From: Dokdonia sp. 4H-3-7-5
GTDB lineage: Bacteria; Bacteroidota; Bacteroidia; Flavobacteriales; Flavobacteriaceae
DNA length: 64,000 nt
NCBI RefSeq assembly: GCF_000212355.1
Contig: NC_015496.1
Location: 1,550,001 to 1,614,000, forward strand
Direction: 5' to 3'
Shown: positions 16,456 to 28,300 of the stretch, in pieces
How positions within the stretch are numbered: position 1 is the first letter of the stretch
Layout of the letters: every line of letters starts with the position of its first letter
Position numbers and translations under genes: made by a program
The notes under the pieces: generated by a model
The model's database searches: none
The model's input: only the letters and a program-made list of their open reading frames with translations
Told to the model about the DNA's origin: nothing

Positions 16456-16463
16456 CAAAAGTA
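16456..16463 (-). promoter_or_regulatory. -7 element of the feo operon
   Basis: TACTTTTG on the minus strand. A -33 element about 19 nt further upstream would fall in the palindrome at 16473-16490 (TTTCG). Confidence 0.6.
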
Positions 16464-16472
16464 ATGCATTTT

Positions 16473-16490
16473 ACGCTTTCGCGAAAGCGT
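16473..16490. repeat. TTTCGCGAAA palindrome, copy 5 (upstream of feoA)
   Basis: Perfect 18-mer ACGCTTTCGCGAAAGCGT between the SCO stop and the feoA promoter, overlapping the expected -33 region. Confidence 0.95.
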
Positions 16491-16503
16491 ACGTAATTCC
16501 ATT

Positions 16504-17208
16504 CTAAAAAATCTTTTGGTACCAAGCTTTCCTTGGCTCATAAGATGCTTTTAAAATCTCAATATCCTCAAGTAATTGATCTATTGCTTCTGGGTCTGTA
16601 CCGTCATAATAACCACGTATTTGACGTTTTTTGTCTATAAGCATAAAGTTCTCAGTGTGAACCATATCAAGATCATCTTCTGTTCCTGGGAGGTCTTTTA
16701 CAGCCAAATAACTTTTTCGCGCAAGCGTGAAAATTTCTTCTTGAGAACCAGTAACTAGGTTCCATCGTGAGTCATCTACTCCTTTTTTTACGCCATACGC
16801 CTTCAAAACTTCTGGAGTATCATAAGTAGGGATTACTGAGTGAGAAAGTAGTTTAACTAGTGTATCTCCCTCTAGCTTCTTTTGTATTTGAACCATGTGC
16901 TCTGTCATAATAGGGCAAATGGTCTGGCAGGTGGTAAAGAAAAAATCTGCTACGTAGATGTGATTCTCATAATCATTCTGTGTGATTGTTTTTCCATTCT
17001 GATTAGTGAGTGAAAAATCGGCAATGGTGTGATATTTCTTCACATATTGCATGGTGCTGTCTACGAGTTCTTTATCTACCATGTCTGGTTGGTAAATTGT
17101 AAGAGATGGAGTTACTTTGAGTTGGCTATATATTAAAGTCATAATAATGACAGAAAGAATACCAAGGGTGATAAATAGTGTTTTATAGCGAGCGAGGTGA
17201 TGTGCCAT
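16504..17208 (-). CDS. SCO1/SenC family protein
   Basis: 234 residues with an N-terminal membrane anchor (about 8-28) and a thioredoxin-like periplasmic domain. The copper-binding residues of the family are present: Cys94 and Cys98 (TTCQTICP) and His184 (DMVHTENF). SCO proteins help load copper into cytochrome c oxidase or act as thiol reductants. A TTG start at 17238 is open but lies upstream of the promoter; ATG 17208 is preferred. Confidence 0.92.
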   Translation of the reverse strand: MAHHLARYKTLFITLGILSVIIMTLIYSQLKVTPSLTIYQPDMVDKELVDSTMQYVKKYHTIADFSLTNQNGKTITQNDYENHIYVADFFFTTCQTICPIMTEHMVQIQKKLEGDTLVKLLSHSVIPTYDTPEVLKAYGVKKGVDDSRWNLVTGSQEEIFTLARKSYLAVKDLPGTEDDLDMVHTENFMLIDKKRQIRGYYDGTDPEAIDQLLEDIEILKASYEPRKAWYQKIF

Positions 17209-17222
17209 AGTGCATTTTTTTA

Positions 17223-17230
17223 CAAAGTTA
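17223..17230 (-). promoter_or_regulatory. -7 element of the SCO gene
   Basis: TAACTTTG on the minus strand, 14 nt before the ATG at 17208. Confidence 0.6.
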
Positions 17231-17314
17231 CAATCCAAGTGGCAGTTATATAAAGTATGGCTTGAAAAATGCTATCCTACGCGCATATAACTTTAGTATG
17301 CGCATCTAAAAGCC

Positions 17315-17322
17315 TATTTTTG
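17315..17322 (+). promoter_or_regulatory. -7 element of rseP
   Basis: TATTTTTG; its last G is also the first base of the GTG at 17322, which therefore should not be the start. The ATG at 17352 has a normal short leader. Confidence 0.6.
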
Positions 17323-17351
17323 TGCGTTCAAAATTTGACTTATATCCTTCT

Positions 17352-18659
17352 ATGGAGACTTTTATACAGATTGCCCAGTTTACGCTTGCTATTTCTATCC
17401 TTGTAATTTTACATGAATTTGGTCACTTTGCACCAGCTCGTTACTTCGGGATTAAAGTGGAGAAATTCTTTCTCTTCTTTGATGTAAAGTTTGCATTGTT
17501 CAAGAAAAAAATAGGAGATACGGTTTATGGAATCGGCTGGCTTCCGCTAGGAGGTTATGTGAAGATTGCCGGTATGATTGATGAGAGTATGGACAAGGAG
17601 CAAATGGCAAAAGATCCAGAACCTTGGGAGTTTAGATCAAAACCAGCATGGCAACGTCTTATTGTGATGATAGGTGGTGTGACTGTAAATGTGCTTCTTG
17701 CATGGTTCATTTATAGTGCAATGCTTGTATATTATGGTGATGAGTATGTACCTGCAGATCGTCTTAAGTATGGTATTGCTGTAGGAGAAGTAGGAGAAGA
17801 AATAGGATTGCGCAATGGTGATCAAGTAATAAAAATAGATGATAAAACGGTAACGCGTTTTGACGATGTGCAGATTGACATACTATTAGGTGATAACGTA
17901 ACTGTAGTGCGTGATGGTAATGAACTTACATTTCCTATCCCAGATGAAGCAAAAAAATCTGTACTTGATGCAGAGGAACGTTTTATAAGACCGCGTTTTA
18001 GTAACACAATAGGGTTAGTGGCCAGAGATTCAATAGCATTTAACAACGATGTGCTTGTAGGTGATAAAATTGTAGCTATTAATGGAAATGCTATTAATGA
18101 ATGGACTGAGTTTCAGTCTATTTTTGATCAAGCAAAAGGCGGAGATGTTGCTATGACACTTAATAGAGACGGGCAACGTATAGAAAAAACCTTTGCTGTG
18201 GGCGAGGGGCGTTCTTTTGGGGTAGGTGCAAACGTTGAGGAATTATTAGTAAAAGATGAGTATAGTATAGGAGCGGCAATTCCTGCTGGTCTTACAAAAA
18301 CATGGGATGTACTCACTAAGCAAGTGCGCCAGTTTAAATTAATTTTTAATAGTAAAGTACAAGGATACAAGAAAGTAAAAGGTCCTATAGGTATTGTAGA
18401 GATGATGGCACCACAATGGGATTGGTATAAATTCTGGGGATTCACTGCTATGTTTTCTGTTTGGCTTGCCTTTGTAAACATTCTTCCTATTCCTGCACTT
18501 GATGGAGGACATGTGATGTTTTTATTATATGAAATGATTTCTGGAAAAGCTCCTTCAGAAAAGACATTAGAAAGAGGTCAGATTATTGGTTTTGTCATTG
18601 TGATGGGATTAATGGTGGTGATTTTTGGAAATGATATTTGGAATTTGATTAAAGGGTAA
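17352..18659 (+). CDS. rseP: RIP metalloprotease RseP
   Basis: 435-residue inner-membrane site-2 protease, which cuts membrane-embedded anti-sigma factors and signal-peptide remnants. The zinc motif HEFGH is at residues 21-25 in the first membrane span. Two PDZ-like regions follow (about 125-205 and 215-290), and the second active-site motif NILPIPALDGGHVMFLLYE is near the C-terminus (about 380-400). The start was moved from GTG 17322 because of the promoter. Confidence 0.95.
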   Translation: METFIQIAQFTLAISILVILHEFGHFAPARYFGIKVEKFFLFFDVKFALFKKKIGDTVYGIGWLPLGGYVKIAGMIDESMDKEQMAKDPEPWEFRSKPAWQRLIVMIGGVTVNVLLAWFIYSAMLVYYGDEYVPADRLKYGIAVGEVGEEIGLRNGDQVIKIDDKTVTRFDDVQIDILLGDNVTVVRDGNELTFPIPDEAKKSVLDAEERFIRPRFSNTIGLVARDSIAFNNDVLVGDKIVAINGNAINEWTEFQSIFDQAKGGDVAMTLNRDGQRIEKTFAVGEGRSFGVGANVEELLVKDEYSIGAAIPAGLTKTWDVLTKQVRQFKLIFNSKVQGYKKVKGPIGIVEMMAPQWDWYKFWGFTAMFSVWLAFVNILPIPALDGGHVMFLLYEMISGKAPSEKTLERGQIIGFVIVMGLMVVIFGNDIWNLIKG

Positions 18660-19371
18660 TTCTATAACGCTTCCGCGAAAATTGAATTTATAATTTTATT
18701 CTATCGTTTTTCCACTTTAAAATAGTGAAAAATTATGCAGGCGCAATTTTGCCTGCTATCACGACTCGTTTGAGGGTGTTTATTGGAAATTATGAACACA
18801 TGCTTGTCTTTTTAATTATCTATCCAGAAAAGCTCTTAAATTCGTTATTCTTCTTTTTTCTTTAAAATTTTACGATTTTAAGCGGTACGTTCTTTTCGCT
18901 GAAATATGATAAAAACGCTTTTTCAGTGAAGAATAATTGTAAGCTTAATATTGCAGGGAAATCTGTTAGTTATTATCAAAATTTACACTCTTTACTTCGC
19001 TGACTGCTAGAATATTAACATGTTTTAATAGATCATTTGTATCCTGTTTTGGGGTAAATTTTTTGAGTGTGAAGCCGCTTATCCCTTACCTGTGCTGATG
19101 TTTAGCGAATTAGGCGAATCAACAAATTTTATTTTTTCTAAAACCTTAACGCTATTTATTGCGTACATAGGGGGAAATGTGTTGTTTAGAATTTTAATTG
19201 TTTATAACATGTGTACAACGTCGAATTATTTGCCTCTTTAATCGAATTTTTAGTGAAGACGGACTGTTGTAAAAACCGTTTTCTAAGTCCGTCGTATTTT
19301 TGATTTATATAGTTACACCCCAAAAATTGCAACATAAATAGAAGGCTTATGCTTTCAACTACCCCTAGTAT
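18660..19371. other. Long gene-less leader region of the giant gene
   Basis: About 710 bp without a credible gene. It holds a one-mismatch palindrome variant (18667-18680, ACGCTTCCGCGAAA), a hairpin with arms GCAGGC/GCCTGC at 18737-18756, an 8-bp stem GACGGACT/AGTCCGTC (19258-19265 with 19286-19293), and directly after it the TATTTTTG element at 19295. The size suggests regulatory input for the adhesin-like operon. Confidence 0.55.
19295..19302 (+). promoter_or_regulatory. Candidate -7 element of the giant secreted protein gene
   Basis: TATTTTTG, preceded by the inverted repeat that ends at 19293. It would give a leader of about 60 nt to ATG 19372. The nearest TTG is 25 nt upstream, longer than ideal. 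Confidence 0.5.
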
Positions 19372-22300
19372 ATGATAAAAATTACTTCTTTGAAAAGAAC
19401 GCTATTATACACGCTTGTCTTTTTTTCTTTTTGTACTACATTATTATCTCAAAATCCTGTAACCGGAGCCAATATTGTTGGGACTTTGGCACAAGGGCTA
19501 CAATATAACCAAGCAAATCCTGCAGGTGTGACTAACACTTACTCATGGGGTCAAAATGGAGATTTTAGAGTCACTTCTGTTGCTTTGGGAGGTGATAATT
19601 ATTTTTTAAACAATGATTTTACTCAAATCAGTTATAATATTGTTCGTGTAGATGGTAACGGAGGGGTAACAGGAGACCGTTGTGGATTTTTCGTACTTGA
19701 AATTGGGAATGATGATTTTAATTACCAGTCAAGTTTCCCTGGAAACTTGGGTGATTGCTCAATGGAAGAAGTGCTACGAGACCCTATTGTAACTAGAGGG
19801 GCAAACGATGTTTTTAAAAATGGTACAGCAACCTCTCAAAATATAGAACGAATCGACGCTCTGTATGAACCATTTGTAATTTCACAGGCTGCAAGTCTTC
19901 AGAGAGTTGGATTCCTAGCGCCTGAAAAAAACGGTAATAGTAGTTATAGGGCGGCACCTGTCCTTTCGGTGGATGCTGTAACTGGGGAGCCTACATCATT
20001 CGGTGCTGTTATTGAAATAGGAGGAGCAGATGCTATAGATGGTACTAATGATTTTGGTGCGGTTTTAGGTCCATTAAACTGGTCATTTCTTGTAAACAGT
20101 CCAACAGGTACTGGTAACCCATATAGAGTTGGTGGTAATACAGAATCAGTAGCTATTTCTTTAATAACGTTAGCAGATTTAGGTTACAATGTAGGAGATA
20201 CAGTGTATGGTATTTCTTTTTTTGATAATAATGTGCCGTTTAATGCAGACTTGTTAGATGTGTCGGATCCTAATGATTTTCCAAATACAGATGGTGGTGG
20301 TGCTGATATACATGGGGGCTTAGGAGCAATAGTTACATCACAGGCTATTGTAAATGGTCACGTATATAATGACTTAAATGTAAATGGATTTCAAGATGTT
20401 AGTGAACCAAATCTTCCTAATGTAACAATTACAGTAACTGATTCGGCAAATATAGTTCAAGTTATAACAACCGACGCTAACGGCGATTTTTCTGCTTTTG
20501 TAGCTGGTGGCGATACAACAATAAACGTTGATGAAAACGATACCGATATTCCAAGTGGATCTGTCTTAATAGAAGGTTTTGGTAATGACGGCAGGACTTA
20601 TAATACAGTTCCGGGTCAAAATACGTTTACTAGTAATTTTGGTTTTGGTCCTGATCCAGGTCCGCCATCCTCAAGGTCTTGTGATGATGATCCAGTATTT
20701 ATTACTTCAGCAAACTTTGATGCAAATACGGTAGTTGTAGAGACAGAAGGAGGCACTCCGGGTGTTTTTGATGTCGGAGATGTGTTTAGATTTTCAGATG
20801 TAACGGCGGGCCTTGATTGTTTAGTTTCGATTGATGCCTTTGTTAATGGAGCCGGAATTTTAGTGCTTGATGGTGAAGAGGAGAATATTCCTGGTTTCGG
20901 TGGTTTTTCAAGAGCTTTCCAGCCCCAAATGGATGGTACGCCAGGAGTAAATGGACAGGAGGTTGTCTTTACAATATCTTATGTACAAGCAGATACGACA
21001 ATTCCTCAAGCAGTATCGGTATATTTTACAGCATTAGACCTTGATAGTAATACACTTACTGATGTTGAGCGTGTAAAATTTGAGACGCCAGATGTTTATT
21101 ATACAAATGGAGCAAATTCAACACTTATAGTCGATTCAAGCCCTTCTCAATTAATTGGAATGTCTACAGATGCTGGGATTGTAGGTGGGATTAATACAGA
21201 TCCTAATTATGCATTTACGGCTTATTATAACTCATTTACCTCTATACAATATACCATTAGTAAGGATGGTTATAATGCAACACCAGGATTTGAAGATAGA
21301 CAGTTCTCTTTATTGTTTGAAGATATTGCGTACCCTACTGAAGAAGTAAATGTTATTACAAACCCTATAATTTGTGGACAGGTATTTGTAGATGGTGCTC
21401 CAGCAGAAGGGGTCACTGTAAATGTTTCGGGAGATTCGACACAAACTGTGACTACAGATGCAAATGGACAATATAGTTTTACAGTGCCTGGCAATGGGAG
21501 TTACACTATTACGGAAAGTGATCCTCCAAGTACTGTTTCATTAAGTGATGCTGATGGTGCTAACGACAATATAATAACTGTCGTGATTACTAGGTTTGAA
21601 TCATCACAAGAAAACGATTTTTTTGATGGAGCAGATACAGATGGTGATGGAGTAATAAATACATTAGATATAGATGATGACAATGACGGTATTCTTGATA
21701 CTGTAGAGTCTGGTGGTATCGACCCTTCTGCAGATGCAGACGGCGATGGTATTCCAAATTACCAAGACGCAGATTTTTGTACACTTGCAAATGGTGTTTG
21801 TGCAAATCTTGATCCAGATGGCGATAGTGTTCCTAACCATTTAGACCTTGATGCAGATGGTGATGGTATTCCGGATAACAATGAAGCACAATCAACATTG
21901 GGGTATGTGCCTCCTACAACAAATGCCAATGGCATTCCCAATGTCACGACCAATGGTCTTCCAGTTGCATACAATCCTACTGGAGATGAACTAGGACTTA
22001 TCCCTGTAAATACAGATGCAGCCTCAGCAAATCCTGGATTACCTGATTATTTAGATACAGATTCAGATAATGATGGTATTCTTGATTCTGCAGAACACGT
22101 AGAAGATTTTACACTTTTTGGAAATGATTCTGACGGAGACGGTCTAGACGATGCAGTAGATACTACAAATGCAACAGTTGGCGGTGAGCCTAATTATGCA
22201 GATGCTAATGGAATTATAAATAATACTGCAAATCTTAACGATAATGACAGTGACTTGAATAATGGAGGAAATGTTGACTTTAGAGATAGGGTTAATGACA

Positions 22301-25300
22301 TTGATTTCGATAATGATGGAGTAGACGACAATCTTGATGAAGATGATGATAATGACGGGATTTTAGATGTTGTCGAAGGTTTTAAATTTAATGAAGAGCC
22401 TGGTGTTGGAACATGTACTGGTAATTCATTCAATTTTGTTGGGACAAATGCATCAACTTACATAAATAATCCTGCAACACCTATAGGTACTCAGGGAGCG
22501 CAATATAGATTTTCTAATGTTATTACTTTAGGAGCTCAAACTTTAGATGGAATTGTAACTATAACTAACAAGCCTGCTGGAGTTACAGTATTAAGAATAG
22601 ATGATCCAAATGGCGTAGATGGAGCTGCGCTTCAGCCAGTATTTCAATATGCTTCTAATGTAAGAGGTAATCTTGCCGTAACATTGACGATACGTTTTGT
22701 CGAAAGCGGAACTTTGATTCCATTTAGTGTAGATAGAATAGGTGGTTTTATTCAAGATATCGACAGTAACGGAAACGTTGCTACTAATACCCCTTCAACG
22801 GTAAGAGAATTTTATCGTGTTAATAATATTATAGGATATGCGCTAGAAAACCCTTCGAGAGTATTGGCTCAACAATTTGATAATGGAGTTGTTCAGTTTA
22901 CATCTGATGGAAGTAGAAGCGCGCCTATTGAGCCAGTAGATGTTAATCCAGAATACCGTGTGTTTTTCCAAAAACAAGAAACGGATCAATTCACATTTAC
23001 TATTGGTGCTATAAAAAATACAAATGCTCAAGTAGATCGTTTCTACAGTTTGAGAATGGATGAGTGTGAATTTGCAGATTTTGCAAATCCAGTTATTGTT
23101 TTTATTGATGCTCCTAATACAGATGGAACAGATGGTCCTGACTATCAAGATACAGATGCAGATGATGACGGTTGTAGTGATACTATAGAAGCTGGTTTTG
23201 TTGACGCTTTCGCGAAAGCAGACGAAGATGGACAACTAGGAAACTCATCACCAGTAACTGTAGATCCTACTAATGGTCGAGTAATTTCAGATGCGTCAAA
23301 CGGAGGGGCAGGTTATACAATGCCAAAAGACACTAATGGCGATGGAATTTTTGACTTCCAAGATGCAAATGAAAGTAGTGCTTGTTCATTAGTAAGTATA
23401 GGAGATGTGATTATTACGGAAGGAAATACTGGAACAATAACTGCAGATTTCCAAGTGACACTCACAGAGCCTTCATCTACACCAACGGTAATTACTTATT
23501 CTATTCAGGATGATACGGCAACTACTGCCGATAACGACTATACAGCACCGGCTACATTATCTATTACAATACCTGCAAACACTCTTACAGGAACTATTAG
23601 CATTCCTATCGTGGGAGATACAACTGTAGAGGGTGATGAGACATTTACAGTGACTCTTGAAAGCACTTCAAATGGAATGTTAGATACTGACGATACGGAT
23701 GGTATAGATAATGTAGGTACAGCAACGATTACTAACGATGATGATACAGTTGTAAGTATTAATAATGTAACAGTAATTGAAGGTGATGCTGGAACTGTGA
23801 ACGCAGAGTTTACAGTGTCCTTAACAAACCCTGTAGATACAGTAACTACCGTAACTTTCACGGTAACGGATGATAGTGCTGAGAATGTTGGTAACAGTCT
23901 TGAAGGAGGTAATGATTATGAAGTGCCTACTACATTAACAGTAACTATACCTGCTGGAGAAACAGAAGGAACGGTAACGATCATTGTAAATGGAGATGAG
24001 ACTGTTGAGGCAGATGAAGATTTCTTAGTAACCTTAACGGCTACAGACAATGGAACAATCACCACTACAGTTGGTGAAAATATAGGAACAGGAACAATAA
24101 CGAATGATGATGCTACGGTAGTAAGTATTGGTGATGTAACAGTAACAGAAGGAGCAGATGGAACTACGGTTGTAGCAGAATTCCCTGTAACCTTAAGTGC
24201 AGCAGCAGATACAGATACGGTAGTAACCTTTACCGTTGCAGATGGAACAGGAACGATAGGTGATGCAGATTATGTAGCACCAACAGTACTAACAGTCACA
24301 ATTCCTGCTGGTGAGACTACTGCGGTATTCCCGGTAACAGTAAATGGAGATGATGTTGTAGAATCAGATGAAGATTTTGAAGTAACAATCACAAATACTA
24401 CCAATGGAACGATTGATCCTTTAGCAACCACAGCAACAGGAACAATAACGAATGATGATGCTACGGTAGTAAGTATCGGCGATGTAACGGTAACAGAAGG
24501 AGCAGACGGAACTACGGTTGTAGCAGAATTCCCTGTAACCTTAAGTGCAGCAGCAGATACAGATACGGTAGTAACCTTTACCGTTGCAGATGGAACAGGA
24601 ACGATAGGTGATGCAGATTATGTAGCACCAACAGTACTAACAGTCACAATTCCTGCTGGTGAGACTACTGCGGTATTCCCGGTAACAGTAAATGGTGATG
24701 ATGTTGTAGAATCAGATGAAGATTTTGAAGTAACAATCACAAATACTACCAATGGAACGATTGATCCTTTAGCAACCACAGCAACTGGAACAATAACGAA
24801 TGATGATGCTACGGTAGTAAGTATTGGTGATGTAACAGTAACAGAAGGAGCAGATGGAACTACGGTTGTAGCTGAATTCCCTGTAACCTTAAGTGCAGCA
24901 GCAGATACAGATACGGTAGTAACCTTTACCGTTGCAGATGGAACAGGAACGATAGGTGATGCAGATTATGTAGCACCAACAGTACTAACAGTCACAATCC
25001 CTGCTGGTGAGACTACTGCGGTATTCCCGGTAACAGTAAATGGAGATGATGTTGTAGAATCAGATGAAGATTTTGAAGTAACAATCACAAATACTACCAA
25101 TGGAACGATTGATCCTTTAGCAACCACAGCAACAGGAACAATAACGAATGATGATGCTACGGTAGTAAGTATCGGCGATGTAACAGTAACAGAAGGAGCA
25201 GATGGAACTACGGTTGTAGCTGAATTCCCTGTAACCTTAAGTGCAGCAGCAGATACTGATACGGTAGTAACCTTTACCGTTGCAGATGGAACAGGAACGA

Positions 25301-28300
25301 TAGGTGATGCAGATTATGTAGCACCAACAGTACTAACAGTCACAATTCCTGCTGGTGAGACTACTGCGGTATTCCCGGTAACAGTAAATGGTGATGATGT
25401 TGTAGAATCAGATGAAGATTTTGGAGTAACAATCACAAATACTACCAATGGAACGATTGATCCTTTAGCAACCACAGCAACAGGAACAATAACGAATGAT
25501 GATGCTACGGTAGTAAGTATCGGCGATGTAACAGTAACAGAAGGAGCAGATGGAACTACGGTTGTAGCAGAATTCCCTGTAACCTTAAGTGCAGCAGCAG
25601 ATACAGATACGGTAGTAACCTTTACCGTTGCAGATGGAACAGGAACGATAGGTGATGCAGATTATGTAGCACCAACAGTACTAACAGTCACAATTCCTGC
25701 TGGTGAGACTACTGCGGTATTCCCAGTGACAGTAAATGGAGATGATGTTGTAGAATCAGATGAAGATTTTGAAGTAACAATCACAAATACTACCAATGGA
25801 ACGATTGATCCTTTAGCAACCACAGCAACAGGAACAATAACGAATGATGATGCTACAACAGGAACAATAACGAATGATGATGCTACGGTAGTAAGTATTG
25901 GTGATGTAACAGTAACAGAAGGAGCAGATGGAACTACGGTTGTAGCAGAATTCCCTGTAACCTTAAGTGCAGCAGCAGATACTGATACGGTAGTAACCTT
26001 TACCGTTGCAGATGGAACAGGAACGATAGGTGATGCAGATTATGTAGCACCAACAGTACTAACAGTCACAATTCCTGCTGGTGAGACTACTGCGGTATTC
26101 CCGGTAACAGTAAATGGAGATGATGTTGTAGAATCAGATGAAGATTTTGAAGTAACAATCACAAATACTACCAATGGAACGATTGATCCTTTAGCAACCA
26201 CAGCAACAGGAACAATAACGAATGATGATGCTACGGTAGTAAGTATCGGCGATGTAACAGTAACAGAAGGAGCAGATGGAACTACGGTTGTAGCAGAATT
26301 CCCTGTAACCTTAAGTGCAGCAGCAGATACAGATACGGTAGTAACCTTTACCGTTGCAGATGGAACAGGAACGATAGGTGATGCAGATTATGTAGCACCA
26401 ACAGTACTAACAGTCACAATTCCTGCTGGTGAGACTACTGCGGTATTCCCGGTAACAGTAAATGGAGATGATGTTGTAGAATCAGATGAAGATTTTGAAG
26501 TAACAATCACAAATACTACCAATGGAACGATTGATCCTTTAGCAACCACAGCAACAGGAACAATAACGAATGATGATGCTACGGTAGTAAGTATTGGTGA
26601 TGTAACAGTAACAGAAGGAGCAGATGGAACTACGGTTGTAGCAGAATTCCCTGTAACCTTAAGTGCAGCAGCAGATACAGATACGGTAGTAACCTTTACC
26701 GTTGCAGATGGAACAGGAACGATAGGTGATGCAGATTATGTAGCACCAACAGTACTAACAGTCACAATCCCTGCTGGTGAGACTACTGCGGTATTCCCGG
26801 TAACAGTAAATGGAGATGATGTTGTAGAATCAGATGAAGATTTTGAAGTAACAATCACAAATACTACCAATGGAACGATTGATCCTTTAGCAACCACAGC
26901 AACAGGAACAATAACGAATGATGATGCTACGGTAGTAAGTATTGGTGATGTAACAGTAACAGAAGGAGCAGATGGAACTACGGTTGTAGCTGAATTCCCT
27001 GTAACCTTAAGTGCAGCAGCAGATACAGATACGGTAGTAACCTTTACCGTTGCAGATGGAACAGGAACGATAGGTGATGCAGATTATGTAGCACCAACAG
27101 TACTAACAGTCACAATTCCTGCTGGTGAGACTACTGCGGTATTCCCGGTAACAGTAAATGGAGATGATGTTGTAGAATCAGATGAAGATTTTGAAGTAAC
27201 AATCACAAATACTACCAATGGAACGATTGATCCTTTAGCAACCACAGCAACAGGAACAATAACGAATGATGATGCTACGGTAGTAAGTATCGGCGATGTA
27301 ACAGTAACAGAAGGAGCAGATGGAACTACGGTTGTAGCAGAATTCCCTGTAACCTTAAGTGCAGCAGCAGATACAGATACGGTAGTAACCTTTACCGTTG
27401 CAGATGGAACAGGAACGATAGGTGATGCAGATTATGTAGCACCAACAGTACTAACAGTCACAATTCCTGCTGGTGAGACTACTGCGGTATTCCCAGTGAC
27501 AGTAAATGGAGATGATGTTGTAGAATCAGATGAAGATTTTGAAGTAACAATCACAAATACTACCAATGGAACGATTGATCCTTTAGCAACCACAGCAACA
27601 GGAACAATAACGAATGATGATGCTACGGTAGTAAGTATCGGCGATGTAACGGTAACAGAAGGAGCAGACGGAACTACGGTTGTAGCAGAATTCCCTGTAA
27701 CCTTAAGTGCAGCAGCAGATACAGATACGGTAGTAACCTTTACCGTTGCAGATGGAACAGGAACGATAGGTGATGCAGATTATGTAGCACCAACAGTACT
27801 AACAGTCACAATCCCTGCTGGTGAGACTACTGCGGTATTCCCGGTAACAGTAAATGGTGATGATGTTGTAGAATCAGATGAAGATTTTGAAGTAACAATC
27901 ACAAATACTACCAATGGAACGATTGATCCTTTAGCAACCACAGCAACAGGAACAATAACGAATGATGATGCTACGGTAGTAAGTATCGGCGATGTAACAG
28001 TAACAGAAGGAGCAGATGGCACTACGGTTGTAGCTGAATTCCCTGTAACCTTAAGTGCAGCAGCAGATACTGATACGGTAGTAACCTTTACCGTTGCAGA
28101 TGGAACAGGAACGATAGGTGATGCAGATTATGTAGCACCAACAGTACTAACAGTCACAATTCCTGCTGGTGAGACTACTGCGGTATTCCCAGTGACAGTA
28201 AATGGAGATGATGTTGTAGAATCAGATGAAGATTTTGAAGTAACAATCACAAATACTACCAATGGAACGATTGATCCTTTAGCAACCACAGCAACAGGAA

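Noticed and set aside
17322-17351. GTG start of rseP at 17322
   Set aside because: The GTG overlaps the TATTTTTG promoter element; ATG 17352 matches the family N-terminus.
18700-18760. Terminator after rseP
   Set aside because: Hairpins exist, but none is followed by a T run in the proper place.
27780-28022. Minus-strand Ser/Val-rich frames opposite the repeats and other long genes
   Set aside because: Composition and position show they are shadows of the coding strand, repeated with the units or lacking any start or family signal.
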